Source of the DNA: Protula sp. h YS-2021
Lineage: Eukaryota; Annelida; Polychaeta; Sabellida; Serpulidae
Length of the DNA: 64,000 nt
Assembly (NCBI GenBank): GCA_949752745.1
Contig: OX457029.1
Span: 9,773,511-9,837,510, forward strand
Reading direction: 5' to 3'
In this document: piece after piece, positions 1 through 10,290 of the stretch
Layout: each line of letters opens with the position of its first letter
How positions within the stretch are numbered: position 1 is the stretch's first letter
Position numbers and translations under genes: made by a program
The notes under the pieces: generated by a model
The model's database searches: none
What the model was told of the DNA's origin: nothing
What the model saw: only the letters and a program-made list of their open reading frames with translations

Positions 1-1430
1 GCAACAGATTGTCGATGTATAGTGACACAGCTTCTTTTAAAGGGACAGCCAATGGGGGATAATTTTAAGTTTCGTGACAGGCGATCTAGTCCAATACATT
101 CGCCTAGCTGAGGGAACAGGAGCGAAAATCAATCCCCTGTTTACCCCTCCTGGGGGTATTTGAACCCAAGACCTTTACTAGAAAACGTTTTCATCATATG
201 TATTTATAACAAACATTGAAGAATTTACGTTAAGCTGTGCTCAAAATAGTGCTCATTGTGGTGGATCTTAAATCTATATTTAAAACTACTTAAATGATAT
301 AGTTAACCTAACGGTCATATATTGATTTGACAGCATCTTTCCGTTGGATTCCACGCATGCTGATTAAGTAACTGTTTACATGATTCTTGCATTTCTTATG
401 CTTATGTGGGTCACTAGAATTGTTTATCGCACTAATTGCACGCTTTCCGAGCTGCAGCAAGAAAATTAATAATTCTTTTAACGCTCTGCCACTGACAGTA
501 AAAGAATATTCCAAATCCATTCACCTCAGGAAAGTTTATCGATCAATTTCATTCCTAGACAAAAATCGTTTCCTGTAATACTAATGAAATGCATCCATTT
601 ACAAACGGAATCCATTGGTAATACGATGTGTTGGTATGTGCGTAAATGCATCGTTTCATATGATGCAGGTAAAACGCCATGGCGTATTAAAACGCTATGG
701 CGCAAGAAAACGACATGCGTGCAACATTCCGTGCAGCGCATAAAGTTTCGTAAGAAGAAAAATAAAATATTTTTGATCCTGAACGCCTTATGTTTAGCCA
801 TGTATTTGTTTCAAAACTGAAACTCAGGTCTTATACATTTTTGCTATAGGTCGCTCTCAGAGCTCAGTTAAATCTACTTACTTTATGTTGGTGGAAGCGG
901 TGGGATTCTATAAATACTATTTGTAAATACAAATTTGAAGAGCTTTGATGTGTGTGTAACATAATGGTGACATTTTCATTCTAAGGATACTGGTTATCAT
1001 GAAATAACACACAATAACACACATTGCGTCACACATCCGACAAGGACAGAACGTGTGATCATGAAATGTTACCGATGAACGCCTAACATGGACCTAAACC
1101 TGTCACTCTGTGTATTTCACTGACATTGCTAAACGCATGGAAGTCACTAAAAAGGAATACAAATGATATTGTGATGGAGATTATCAAAGTGATATTTATT
1201 TCGCTATAGAGTGAGATTAACATTGCCTACAATGCTTCATTTAATGCTTATATATGTGAGATCACTTGGTGAATAGAAGTAATTCAATCCACCACTGTCC
1301 ATATCGTGTTATAATTTACTGCGTAATGCAGAATGTTGAACCTACAGGTGCCATTTTAACAGTAGACACTTTGTATTGTTTTACACTCAGTTCCTTAATC
1401 AGACCACTTAAATCACGTCACGATACATTT
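1..1430. other. Intergenic, no gene recognised
   Basis: AT-rich sequence with stops in all frames. The longest open frames are under 95 codons, and none shows a domain, a signal peptide or credible splice-linked neighbours. The only local structure is a near-repeat aaaacgc[c/t]atggcg at 671-705, which contains the palindrome cgccatggcg. Confidence 0.6.
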
Positions 1431-1439
1431 TAAAGGATT

Positions 1440-1720
1440 GACCTCGAAGAAAGTACATAGAGCATGTGTGACATGACGCAGTGCCACACTATGACGTGAG
1501 GCAGTCCTCCATAGATCATGTATGAACTAACGCAGCGCTGTGTAGAAAATGGCAAGCATGAGCATATCTCGAATAGAGAAAGTATGGCTAGGGGCGGTGC
1601 TGTGTGAGGGATGTATGGTCGAAAGTGGTGCTTATTAAAGTATATCCAGAGTGGCGTGGCTCTTCATGGAGCATTTATGGTGAGATGCGACTGTGCATGT
1701 CAGTTTCATATTAGTTGATG
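1440..1720. repeat. Degenerate minisatellite, unit about 45-50 bp
   Basis: Variants of a phrase meaning roughly 'tccatagagcatgta..tgacgcagtg' recur four to five times at irregular 45-50 bp spacing (for example near 1456, 1508 and 1665). The copies are very diverged. I judged the period by eye, so the boundaries are approximate. Confidence 0.35.
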
Positions 1721-2517
1721 TCATGATTTTGTTCAATTGAGATGGCTATGACTGCGGAAATCATTAAGCTTAATAACGTGACATATTCGTTGCATTGCTA
1801 CTTTTTAACTGGTAATTGCAACTATTTCTTTAACTAATTATCCCTTTAAGTCAATATTTTTATATAAAATGCCAGAAAGATAAGGGAAATTTTAAATCGC
1901 ATAATACTAAAAACGGTACCAATTCTAAACGGTGTGAAAAGATAAAGCATTTAAATGCGACCAGTAACGACTTGGTGTATGATAAGGAGATGTTCTGTGT
2001 GCATGCTGTTCAAATATTTTCTTGAGTGCTTTTTTGAGTCGATAAAAAGTTATTGCACTTTTAGGGCTGTTCTAAGAATCGCCGGGTTGCTTTTTCACTA
2101 TTTCAATAATATTTCAAACATCATGAGTGCGTTCCCCGTCTCCAAAATATTATATGATCCGATGTGTTTTGATAAAATGACATTCTGGTATCGAAGTGGA
2201 AGAGTTTATTATTACTGCTAGTTGATTAAGTTAGTTGAAGTAAAAATCCGTAGCTTAACAGGCTGCAGTCCAGTTTTACAGGAGGTAAAGGATGAAATAG
2301 TATTAACTAGGGACAATGCCTTGGCGTCGAAGGGGTTCTCAATTACTTTTATCAGTCTAAATTTTCTATATGGAATTCAAATATTAAATGAAATGCTTTC
2401 TGTTTCTATAGTGAATGAGATTAGAAAATAAAGAAATAAGCAAATATGAATATATAAAATAACTCATCAATATTTCTTCTTTTCAATTTATTAACAGTTT
2501 TATGATGCTGTTATTAA
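1721..2517. other. Intergenic, no gene recognised
   Basis: AT-rich sequence. Two open frames of 69-88 codons show no domain and resemble chance frames. Confidence 0.55.
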
Positions 2518-2518
2518 A

Positions 2519-2543
2519 CACACACACACACAGACACACACAC

Positions 2544-2620
<77 letters not shown>

Positions 2621-2662
2621 TACATATATATATATATATATATTTATTTATATATATTGCCG
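2519..2662. repeat. (CA)n microsatellite followed by (TA)n
   Basis: A nearly pure (CA)n tract runs to about 2618 with a few G interruptions. It passes through gata into (TA)n up to about 2662. The open frame across it (poly-His-Thr) is an artefact of the repeat. The tract borders the inferred left end of the DIRS-like element. Confidence 0.95.
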
Positions 2663-3278
2663 TTTAGGTCCGCCCACTGACCTAGACGGATTTATGAATA
2701 AGCCGTCCCTCTGATTTGATTGGTCTAAAATTATCTGTACTCAATGAGGGTAGCTGTTAAGCATTCAGCAACCTCATTCATTTTACTCTCCTCGCGTGTA
2801 ACACATTTTATATAATTAAGCTAAGAAATAAATTTGTTTAAATTTTGTTGGAATATCTCTATTATTTTTTTTCTTATATAGTATATTCTGGATACCTCTG
2901 GGACGCTTTAAACATTACTGCTGATATTTAAAGTATTTTCCTTTAAACTGGGACGAATATTCGCATAGGTGTTGCTGTGACGTTTTAAACTGGATTCTTT
3001 TGTGTCGTCATTAGGATTCTGTTGTTTCGTCACAAGATCAGTTACTACAGTAAATAATTTTAAATAACCAAGGATATCTTGTTACTGACGCTCCGTGCAA
3101 ACCTTGGATAATTTGTGAACCAGGAGAATTCCAGCTGAACGCGAGTGAGTAATTTTTAAAATTTTACATCTTTTTTGATGTTATGTAACACCGTTTGAGC
3201 TTTTCATTTCAATTATCCATTCCAAACAGGAATTCTTTACTTTTTATTGTACAAAACAATTAATATTTTTATAAATAT

Positions 3279-3511
3279 CGGGACTCAGTTTGGACTTCAT
3301 ATTATTTACTTTATTACCTAGAACTCCAAACTAAACTCCCTATTATTACTTTTTACTTGCATCATTATAATAATAACGATTAAGTAATAATAATAATAAT
3401 AATAATAATAATGGTAATAATAATAATAATAATAACGGGACTCGGTTTGGATTTCATAATTAATCTTAATATGTACTTTGAACTCCAAGCATGACTCCCT
3501 CACTTTTTACT
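3279..3511. repeat. Two 75-bp direct repeats around a (TAA)n tract
   Basis: Copy one (3279-3353) and copy two (3436-3511) both begin cgggactc[a/g]gtttgga[c/t]tt and end with actccct..actttttact. About 80% of positions match. They flank an imperfect (TAA)n microsatellite at 3384-3435 and lie in the leader of the DIRS-like element. Confidence 0.8.
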
Positions 3512-3659
3512 GAAGCTTCATTGTTTCACTGGTTCGTTATTAAATTAGCAATAATTGCATCATTTTATTTAAGCTATTTTTTTTTCTTTTCTTAAGGTTT
3601 ATCTTAAGTTATTTAGCAATTTTACACTTTTTTCTCCTCTTCCTGTCTTGTCTATAGAT

Positions 3660-4550
3660 ATGGCTCCAAAACGAAAGGCATCTAAAGCAACTGCTGCTTC
3701 CTCCAAGAAGACAAAAAAAGATGACATTGTCCAGGAAGTCGTCCAGCAGCTCCAACCAGTAATCGCCCAAGCTATACAGGACGCCATTGCGACACAAACG
3801 CCGGTCACAAATCGGGAAACATTAAATCAGGAAGACCAAGACGAGGACCTTGAAGTTTTATTTCGGGATGCGGACGATCCACACCTTGAAGGTGAGCCTA
3901 TCAATTCAGCCTCCAGTACTCTGCACCTACATGTCGCCAGGAACGTTCTGGACAAAATTAAGCGTGATCAGTACGTTTCCTTAGTTGAATTGCTGAACCC
4001 GGATGAACAAGACATTAGCCTTAATATTTCACACAGTGGCAGTGTGACTCTCAATAAGAAGGCCAAGCAGCTCAAAATTGCATCCTGTGAGCAATGGTTT
4101 TCAGCTTTTTAAATTTTCTCTTCAATTTATCAAGAATACTTTCCAGATAAGTCACGGCAGCTCTTTAAATATATGTCGTTTGTACAAGGCTTGTATAAAT
4201 CGTTCGGTCTAGAAGCTGCTCTCAAGTACGATGAGGACTTCCGTAAATTCAGGGAGCGTTCCCCTGATCTTACATGGGATAGTCTTCATCAGGAAATTTA
4301 TTTGTTGGCCGCAGCAAAATCGGCACAGTTGAAACAGTTCCGTTCCCAAAGCCAGCCCTTTCGGAAAAACGTGTTCTGTCCCCCGGGTTATTGCAGACAA
4401 TTTAATTCCCAGGGAATCTGCACATGGTCAAACTGCGTGTACAAACACGAGTGCTTTAAATGTCAAAGTGATCACCCAGGCAGAACATGCCGCACCACTG
4501 AATTTACCAATGGCAAGCAAAACAAAACCCTCGCCAAACCTAAAAAATAG
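3660..4550 (+). pseudogene. DIRS-like gag, one in-frame stop
   Basis: This is the nucleocapsid-type protein of the retrotransposon, which would package its RNA. Translation from ATG 3660 begins with a Lys-rich stretch (MAPKRK, then repeated K) and an acidic middle. It runs to an in-frame TAA at 4110-4112, after EQWFSAF, and continues in the same frame (IFSSIYQEYFPDK and onward) to TAG at 4550. The C-terminal part carries Cys/His clusters (CPPGYC, CTWSNC, HECFKC, then HPGRTC) that look like a zinc-binding nucleic-acid domain. Known DIRS/Ngaro Gag proteins have a similar tail. The single stop means no full-length protein without readthrough. The frame of the next gene overlaps the last 41 nt. 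Confidence 0.8.
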
Positions 4551-6141
4551 TTATTCTTTACCCACACCAATTGATCCAGATAGGCTTGCCATATTGCTGC
4601 AAAATTACCCCCACAAACAGTTTTTGATTGACGGTTTTCGCTACGGCTTTAACCTCAGATATGATGGTCCCGATCTAAAACACGAACTTCCGAATAATAA
4701 ATCAGCTACAGACCGGAAAGATATTCTTATTTCTAAGATCAATAAGGAGATACAATTAGGCCGCGTGTCAGGCCCCTTTTCACACCCTCCTCTTCCACAT
4801 TTTCGCGTCAGCCCCTTAGGACTGGTACCCAAAAAGGAAAAAGGCAGCTTTAGACTCATTCATGACTTGAGTCAGCCAAAAGATATTTCTGTAAATTCTG
4901 GCATTGATGACATTTATTCTTCGGTCAGGTATGAGACGTTTGATCAAGTTGTAACATTAATTTTACAAAAAGGAAAGGGTGCATTAATGTCTAAATGTGA
5001 TATCCTAGATGCATTTCGAATCATTCCTATAACTAAACGGGACCATCATTTCTTAGGTTTTAAAGTAAATGGCAAGTATTATTACGATACGGTATTACCT
5101 ATGGGATGCCGCATAAGTTGTAATGTGTTCGAGCAATTTAGTACAGCAATGCAGTGGGTCATAAAGAACATTTATAAGTTCAGCGATATGTCGCATATTT
5201 TGGACGACTTCATTTTTGTTGGATCGGCGGGATCCTTTGAATGTATGCGGGGTCTTCAGTCTTTCATTCAACTGTCAAAATTTCTTGGTATACCTCTAAA
5301 AGAGTCAAAAACCGTCCTTCCAACTACATGTGCGGTTTTGCATGGTATAGAAGTAAACACTTTGCAAATGCAGGCCAAGTTGCCCCAGGATAAAATTGAC
5401 AAAGCAGTCGGTTTAATAAATCAAATCATAAAACTACATGTTGTAAAACTGCGTGATGTTCAAAAAATCGTTGGTTTGTTAAATTTCTGTTGTAAATGTA
5501 TAAAACCAGGTCGTGCCTTTCTCCGAAGACTGTGGGATATTACTTGTGGTCATGTGAACAGAGAACAATTAATTCCATTAACTATGTCCGCCAAACAGGA
5601 TTTGCACACTTGGCTTGTTTTCTTACGAGAATTTAATGGCATCACGTTATTAAATACGGATATATGGCTATCTCAAAATCAGTTCAATGTTTTTACTGAT
5701 GCCAGTAAATCCGCGGGTTATTCTGCGGTCTTGGATAATGAGTGGTTTTACGGCACATGGGATGACTCTTTCAAACAATATAATATTGTTATTCTAGAGC
5801 TTATCCCGATAGTAATCGCCGTGCACCTGTTCTCACAGAAACTGAAAAACAAAAGTGTGATTTTACACACAGACAACTTGGCTCTTGTGTCCATCATAAA
5901 TAATCAAACAACAAAATGTAAATTGACCATGCATTTAGTTAGAAAATTAGTGGTTAGATCCTTGATAGATAACATATGTTTACACGCTGTCCATTTATCT
6001 TCATCACAGAATAGAATATCAGATTTGCTATCTCGTTTGAAGGTAAATGCCGCAAAGGAAATGGCACCTCATTTAGACGACGATCCTCTTATTGTTCCCA
6101 AGGAGCTGGATCCATGCTGTTTATTGCGACCACTATGGTGA
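4510..6141 (+). CDS. DIRS-type reverse transcriptase-RNase H
   Basis: This is the polymerase that copies element RNA and removes the template strand. The frame is open and intact over about 543 residues. ATG 4510 is the first in frame, overlaps the gag end and lies in the +1 frame relative to gag. RT motifs are seen in order: SPLGLVPKKEKGSFRLIHDLS, CDILDAF (metal-binding Asp), LPMGCRISCNVFEQF, and HILDDF at 5194-5211 (LDD in place of YxDD, usual for DIRS elements). RNase H follows with FTDAS, LELIPI, HTDNLA and a final SDLLSR, so all four acidic residues appear to be present. The end overlaps the recombinase start by 28 nt. There is no aspartic protease or integrase. Expression probably needs frameshifting or an internal start. 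Confidence 0.9.
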   Translation: MASKTKPSPNLKNSYSLPTPIDPDRLAILLQNYPHKQFLIDGFRYGFNLRYDGPDLKHELPNNKSATDRKDILISKINKEIQLGRVSGPFSHPPLPHFRVSPLGLVPKKEKGSFRLIHDLSQPKDISVNSGIDDIYSSVRYETFDQVVTLILQKGKGALMSKCDILDAFRIIPITKRDHHFLGFKVNGKYYYDTVLPMGCRISCNVFEQFSTAMQWVIKNIYKFSDMSHILDDFIFVGSAGSFECMRGLQSFIQLSKFLGIPLKESKTVLPTTCAVLHGIEVNTLQMQAKLPQDKIDKAVGLINQIIKLHVVKLRDVQKIVGLLNFCCKCIKPGRAFLRRLWDITCGHVNREQLIPLTMSAKQDLHTWLVFLREFNGITLLNTDIWLSQNQFNVFTDASKSAGYSAVLDNEWFYGTWDDSFKQYNIVILELIPIVIAVHLFSQKLKNKSVILHTDNLALVSIINNQTTKCKLTMHLVRKLVVRSLIDNICLHAVHLSSSQNRISDLLSRLKVNAAKEMAPHLDDDPLIVPKELDPCCLLRPLW

Positions 6142-7021
6142 TCAATAGTCTGTCAGTATCAACCCGCTCTGTGTACAAAAGATCGTGGGAACATTTTCAA
6201 AAAACATGTAAAATGTTCGCTCAGCCAGCTTGTCCTGCATCAATCAATGCGTTGCTTATATATATTGCGTATTGCTCTTGTCAAGGTTTTTCATACAATA
6301 CAATGTTAACTCGCATGTCTGCAATTGCTTTATTCATCGCTTTAAACAGAAACCAGACCTCACCCAAGAATTCTTAATTAGAAAGGCTTTGGTTGGTTAC
6401 AAAAATAAACATTATCATTCTGACCATAGAAAGCCCATTTCCGTGAGTTTGCTACACAGAATGTGTGACGTTCTTCCTCAAATATTTACTGAATATTATA
6501 ATCTTGCTTTATTTAAATCCTTATTTTTATTAGCATTTCATGCCTTTCTTCGTGTTGGTGAATTCACTTCCACATCCGCCAACAATCCAAATTTGTTATT
6601 AGCTAATAATATTAAAATTAAAAGGAAGCAAGGAAAACCAGTCGGTTTAACTATCCACTTTGAACAATTTAAGCATAGTAAGGGTAGACACTTTGATTTG
6701 CATATACCCTCTTCCCCCGGCCCCTTTTGCCCCGTTGAAGCGATGTCAAATTATTTAAAACTTCGTACACAAAAAGTTGGTTCTCTCTTCGTTTTAAAAA
6801 GCGGAAAGCCTATTTCTCCATCATTTTTTAATACCGTTCTCAAATCGGCATTAATTCTCTCCCTTGGTACTTGTAAGGGTTATACTTCACATTCCTTTCG
6901 AATAGGTGCCGCGACATATTGCCTCCAAAAAGGTTTAAATAAAACACGCATTTCTCATATTGGCAGGTGGCGTTCTAATGCTATTGATAAATATTTTCGC
7001 GTACCGTCTTTCACAGTGTGA
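6114..7021 (+). pseudogene. Tyrosine recombinase of the DIRS-like element, frameshifted
   Basis: This enzyme would integrate the circular cDNA without making target duplications. The N-terminal SAM-like helical part is read from ATG 6114 (MLFIATTMVINSLSVSTRS) to a stop at 6377. The catalytic part is in another frame, joined somewhere around 6330-6375, and runs to TGA at 7021. Catalytic residues are visible: Arg in AFLRVGEF (codon 6551), His-x-x-Arg in SHSFRIG (6890-6901), an HIGRW box and the nucleophile Tyr in IDKYF (6992-6994). All are intact, so the single indel is the only lesion seen. Confidence 0.85.
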
Positions 7022-7029
7022 TTGCCCGT

Positions 7030-7083
7030 TTGTCTGTGGGGTTCTTCTGTGGGGATTTCAATTTGTTTGACCCCCAGACAAAT
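7030..7083. repeat. Inverted repeat just after the recombinase gene
   Basis: The sequence tttgtctgtgggg is followed about 25 nt later by acccccagacaaa, a near-perfect inverted complement. It lies directly after the stop codon and could form a hairpin in the element RNA, for example for 3' processing or priming. Confidence 0.55.
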
Positions 7084-7163
7084 TTTGGATCAGTGAATTA
7101 TATTTTTTCTTTCTTATAAATATGTGTGATGTAATTCTTCTTTATTGTTTTACATCTATCAAT

Positions 7164-7241
7164 TATTGATGTTACGTAATTGTATTGATGTTACGTAATT
7201 GTACTGATGTTGCGTAATTGTATTGATGTTAAATAATTGTA
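7164..7241. repeat. 19-bp tandem repeat, four copies
   Basis: Four successive units of about 19 bp, consensus ttgatgttacgtaattgta, decay to the right. A single similar phrase (ttgatgttatgtaac) occurs in the element leader near 3174, so the unit may derive from the element's terminal repeat. Confidence 0.85.
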
Positions 7242-7330
7242 AATATATTAATTAAACATTGGCGGTACAAGAAATTTATAAAAATCCCACCTGCGTGTTT
7301 ATTTTCGTGTTCACAGGACGGCTTGAAATC

Positions 7331-7333
<3 letters not shown>

Positions 7334-7423
<90 letters not shown>
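7334..7423. repeat. (TA)n microsatellite
   Basis: About 45 TA dinucleotides in an uninterrupted run, at the inferred right end of the DIRS-like element. Confidence 0.97.
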
Positions 7424-7425
<2 letters not shown>

Positions 7426-10109
7426 GTAAATGTTTCATTCATACATAAAACTCATTAAGAATTGTTTGACTCTAAAATAATATGTCAAGAATAACACCTA
7501 TGGCGAGATCTTATGCTTACAATGTGCGCAGGTGGTCACAATATCCACACAATGCTCCATCTGTTATCATTTGTGACGTTCAAAGAAGGAAAGCCCGAGT
7601 ATTCAGCCATGCAGCGAACACATTCATTTTACTTTTGCTGTTGCCAAAACATTTATCTTTTTGCTGTAATTGCACAGCTGGAGATTATTTCAGAGCTTTG
7701 CCCGTCTCTGTAGAATAGATCCCACTCAAGAGTTGAATAAGGAAAAAAACAAAGTGCTTTTAAAAATCACAAAGAAACACGCACTTTGGCGAAACGCTGG
7801 TCGTCGATACAGTAGTCCAAGCATATTTCTTTTGCAATCCAGACAACCTTTTGCGTTCAGTGTTATTGACATATTTCTTTCAAGTCTCACAGCATTAACT
7901 TTAAATAGAAGACATATATCTGCGTTAGATACAGTAGTGTCCTTTTGAAAGAAAGTCAATACGGGTCTAATTGATGAGAGACCTGAAGCTGGCAGCTCTG
8001 CAGACTAAACCATTCATTATGGACAGGTCTCTTTTAACGGAACAAATCTGCGGGTAATTTGTAAAAACAACTGCTTATGTTTATTAGAAAACCAATAACA
8101 AGGTCTAAGCTTGAGCATTTACCAGTGCTTAAAGGACAAAGTCAATTGTTAAGGTTACACAGGTACAGAAACCTAGCTTTAAGCGAAACATTTATCAAGT
8201 GAACAATAATTTTACAAGTTGAGTAAAGGTACAAAAGTAATTTGTTGAGAAACACGTTTTGTATTGAAAGCCATAAGAAAACTGTATAAACATGCTTGGT
8301 GTTGGGAAGTCGAATCATAAGTCACTATAAAAATTGAACCTTAAAATGCGTAGGTTAAAAACAGACAGCTTACCTAAAATGTGAGGAATGGTTATCTATG
8401 CGATATTTTGAAGAAGGTCATATGCCTACTTTGTACAAAAATTAATCAGGTTTGACAAAGAAAATGCCCCATTGTGGTTATCGAGACAGACAATACATGT
8501 TTTGAACTTGCTGGTGTTTCATCCACGAGTACATTAAGGCAACACTTAACTGATCCTTAAGTTCTTTAATCTTTCGTCTTATAATGTATACCAGGCTGTA
8601 AATCAGACTGAATGAAAATGCAGATGTTTTGCAGACTTCCAATGCCGCATATGTCACATGCACATTGGATCAATTTTGCGAGAGACTAGCAAAGCTTACA
8701 AATTAACCACCGAAAAGGCTTACGATAGGGGCTTTGGAGGATTTCAATTGGAAACCTGTTGAGGTATTGATTCCGGCAATAGGTAATAGGTCGACAAAAT
8801 GCTAAAAATCATCAAGTGGCAACCAGTCTGAAATACTTAGGCAATAATAACTGGAATAATTCATTTTAAAATTTTCACGTCAGGGATAGAACAATTATAG
8901 AATTTACTAGAATATGCATATTAACTTGGATTTAAACTATCATTAACCTAATTAAAATGTATTGACTTATTATACAGCGTTGTAAAAACCGAAATGTTAC
9001 TAGAATCCACTTAAATTGTGTTAAAAGCAGTGACACGTTGCTGATCAGATAAAAGCTCTTAGTAATACAACTTTTGATATATTGTATTACCAAGAGGATA
9101 ACTTAGAGGATATAGATTTTATAATTTTAAGTAGAGAAAACGAGGGAAGCCTTCATCTAAACATCATAGCTCAACACTTTCAACATTTTACATTCGTAGT
9201 CCCATCTGTTTTAGGCGTGTTGCGTGAGAATATGTTAAATAGAAAATGAATGAAACACAAGCACTGGTCCCAGTTCGAGATTAAATAATGGTAAAGAAGC
9301 TTTCACAGCCTTGTAAACCACAGCTTAATTTTTAGCCATACAAATTAATCATGCAACGTCTTTCCGAATACAAACACAATTAATTTTATACTCACTTTAT
9401 TTTCTCGTTTTCCTATCCGTAGAATATAACAATCATGCGTTAGCCTTGCATTCGGAGTAATTAAAATGTCTGCAAAAAAACTGCACATTAATAATGGTGT
9501 TGTATTAAATCCCAACCTGGCAATTTCATTCATCCCACACGCGATACTGTCTTTTGCTGGCTAGCTTTGTGTGTCTTGTACACAGGCCACTGGTCTAACA
9601 TCGAGATACAAAGTGCGGAAACTACTTTTTGTATTTGGTACTTTTTACAGGACTTGACAGTGTATTTTATAGTGGCCTTTACTGTAACCCTTTTGGAGGT
9701 CTTACTGTGTACTTTGCGGTGGACTTTGCTTTGTGCTCTATGATGCCCTTTGCTATATATCTGTTGGCTTTACTGTGTCATTTTATTAAAATTCTAGGAA
9801 TAATGACAATTGTATAATATAAAGGTAATTGAATAGCTGACCGCTTTTTTTCTTTATTCTTGCATATCAATTTAAACTGCTTTAAAAAATTAAGAAAGAT
9901 TTGGAAAATCTAGCAACATATCATTTTCCTTATTATTAAGAAAGCAATAATACTTGGCAGTTATTTTGAAGTTCGTAAAGTTCGTACAATTCTCTGTTTG
10001 GAACGACACTGTTGAAGGCTGCACAATGGGGAAAATATGTACGAGTCGTACAAAAGAATGCCAGTTCTTTATTCCGTATCAATCATATCAATGTATTTGG
10101 TGAGTATAT
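7424..10109. other. Intergenic, no gene recognised
   Basis: Open frames stay under 93 codons without domains. The stretch holds one copy of a dispersed repeat (8286-8540, listed separately) and otherwise only AT-rich sequence. Confidence 0.55.
8286..8540 (+). repeat. Dispersed repeat, copy A
   Basis: This matches 17337-17575 in the same orientation. Shared phrases include tataaacatg.tt, accttaaaa.g.g.aggtt and gatattttg.agaaggtca followed by cctacttt..acaaaaa, with weaker similarity to the end. It looks like an old interspersed element of unknown class, roughly 65-70% alike by eye. Confidence 0.6.
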
Positions 10110-10290
10110 CGGTTGTACATCCTGATCAGCTGGCTTGCGTGGTGATCACATAGAATGCGGTATGGTGATCAAGTGGCTTGTGAATGATGATCTCGTAGTT
10201 TGTACGTTGTGATCATGCTGCTAACACGTGGTAATCACATGGCTGGAACTTATTGATCACGCTAGCTGATTATGTGGCTTCTATGTGAGC
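10110..10290. repeat. Degenerate tandem repeat with tgatca cores
   Basis: A phrase like 'ggtgatcacatggcttg' recurs about six times at 25-40 bp intervals (10123, 10141, 10160, 10185, 10207, 10232, 10252), with strong decay. Confidence 0.5.

Larger units (their letters stand above)
2663..7333 (+). mobile_element. DIRS-like tyrosine-recombinase retrotransposon
   Basis: Three overlapping open regions, read left to right, encode a gag-like protein with Cys/His clusters, a DIRS-type reverse transcriptase with RNase H, and a tyrosine recombinase. That gene set and the absence of a DDE integrase define the DIRS order. Boundaries are inferred. The left end abuts a (CA/TA)n tract and the right end a long (TA)n tract. 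A short imperfect inverted match, aagccgtcc at 2700-2708 against ggacggctt at 7315-7323 with similar flanks, may be the terminal repeats. A phrase like ttttacatct..ttgatgtta[t/c]gtaa occurs both upstream of gag (about 3164-3190) and after the recombinase (about 7149-7178). One nonsense codon and one frameshift show that this copy is dead but fairly young. Confidence 0.85.

Noticed and set aside
150..170. B-box-like tatttgaacccaagacc (reverse complement ggtcttgggttcaaata)
   Set aside because: No A box at tRNA distance upstream on the minus strand and no tRNA fold, so neither a tRNA gene nor a clear SINE.
2502..2714. Open frame encoding poly-His-Thr followed by poly-Tyr-Ile
   Set aside because: It is a translation of the (CA)n and (TA)n microsatellites.
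7229..7438. Open frame of alternating Ile-Tyr (also at 41129-41441 and 52195-52446)
   Set aside because: Each is an artefact of a (TA)n run.
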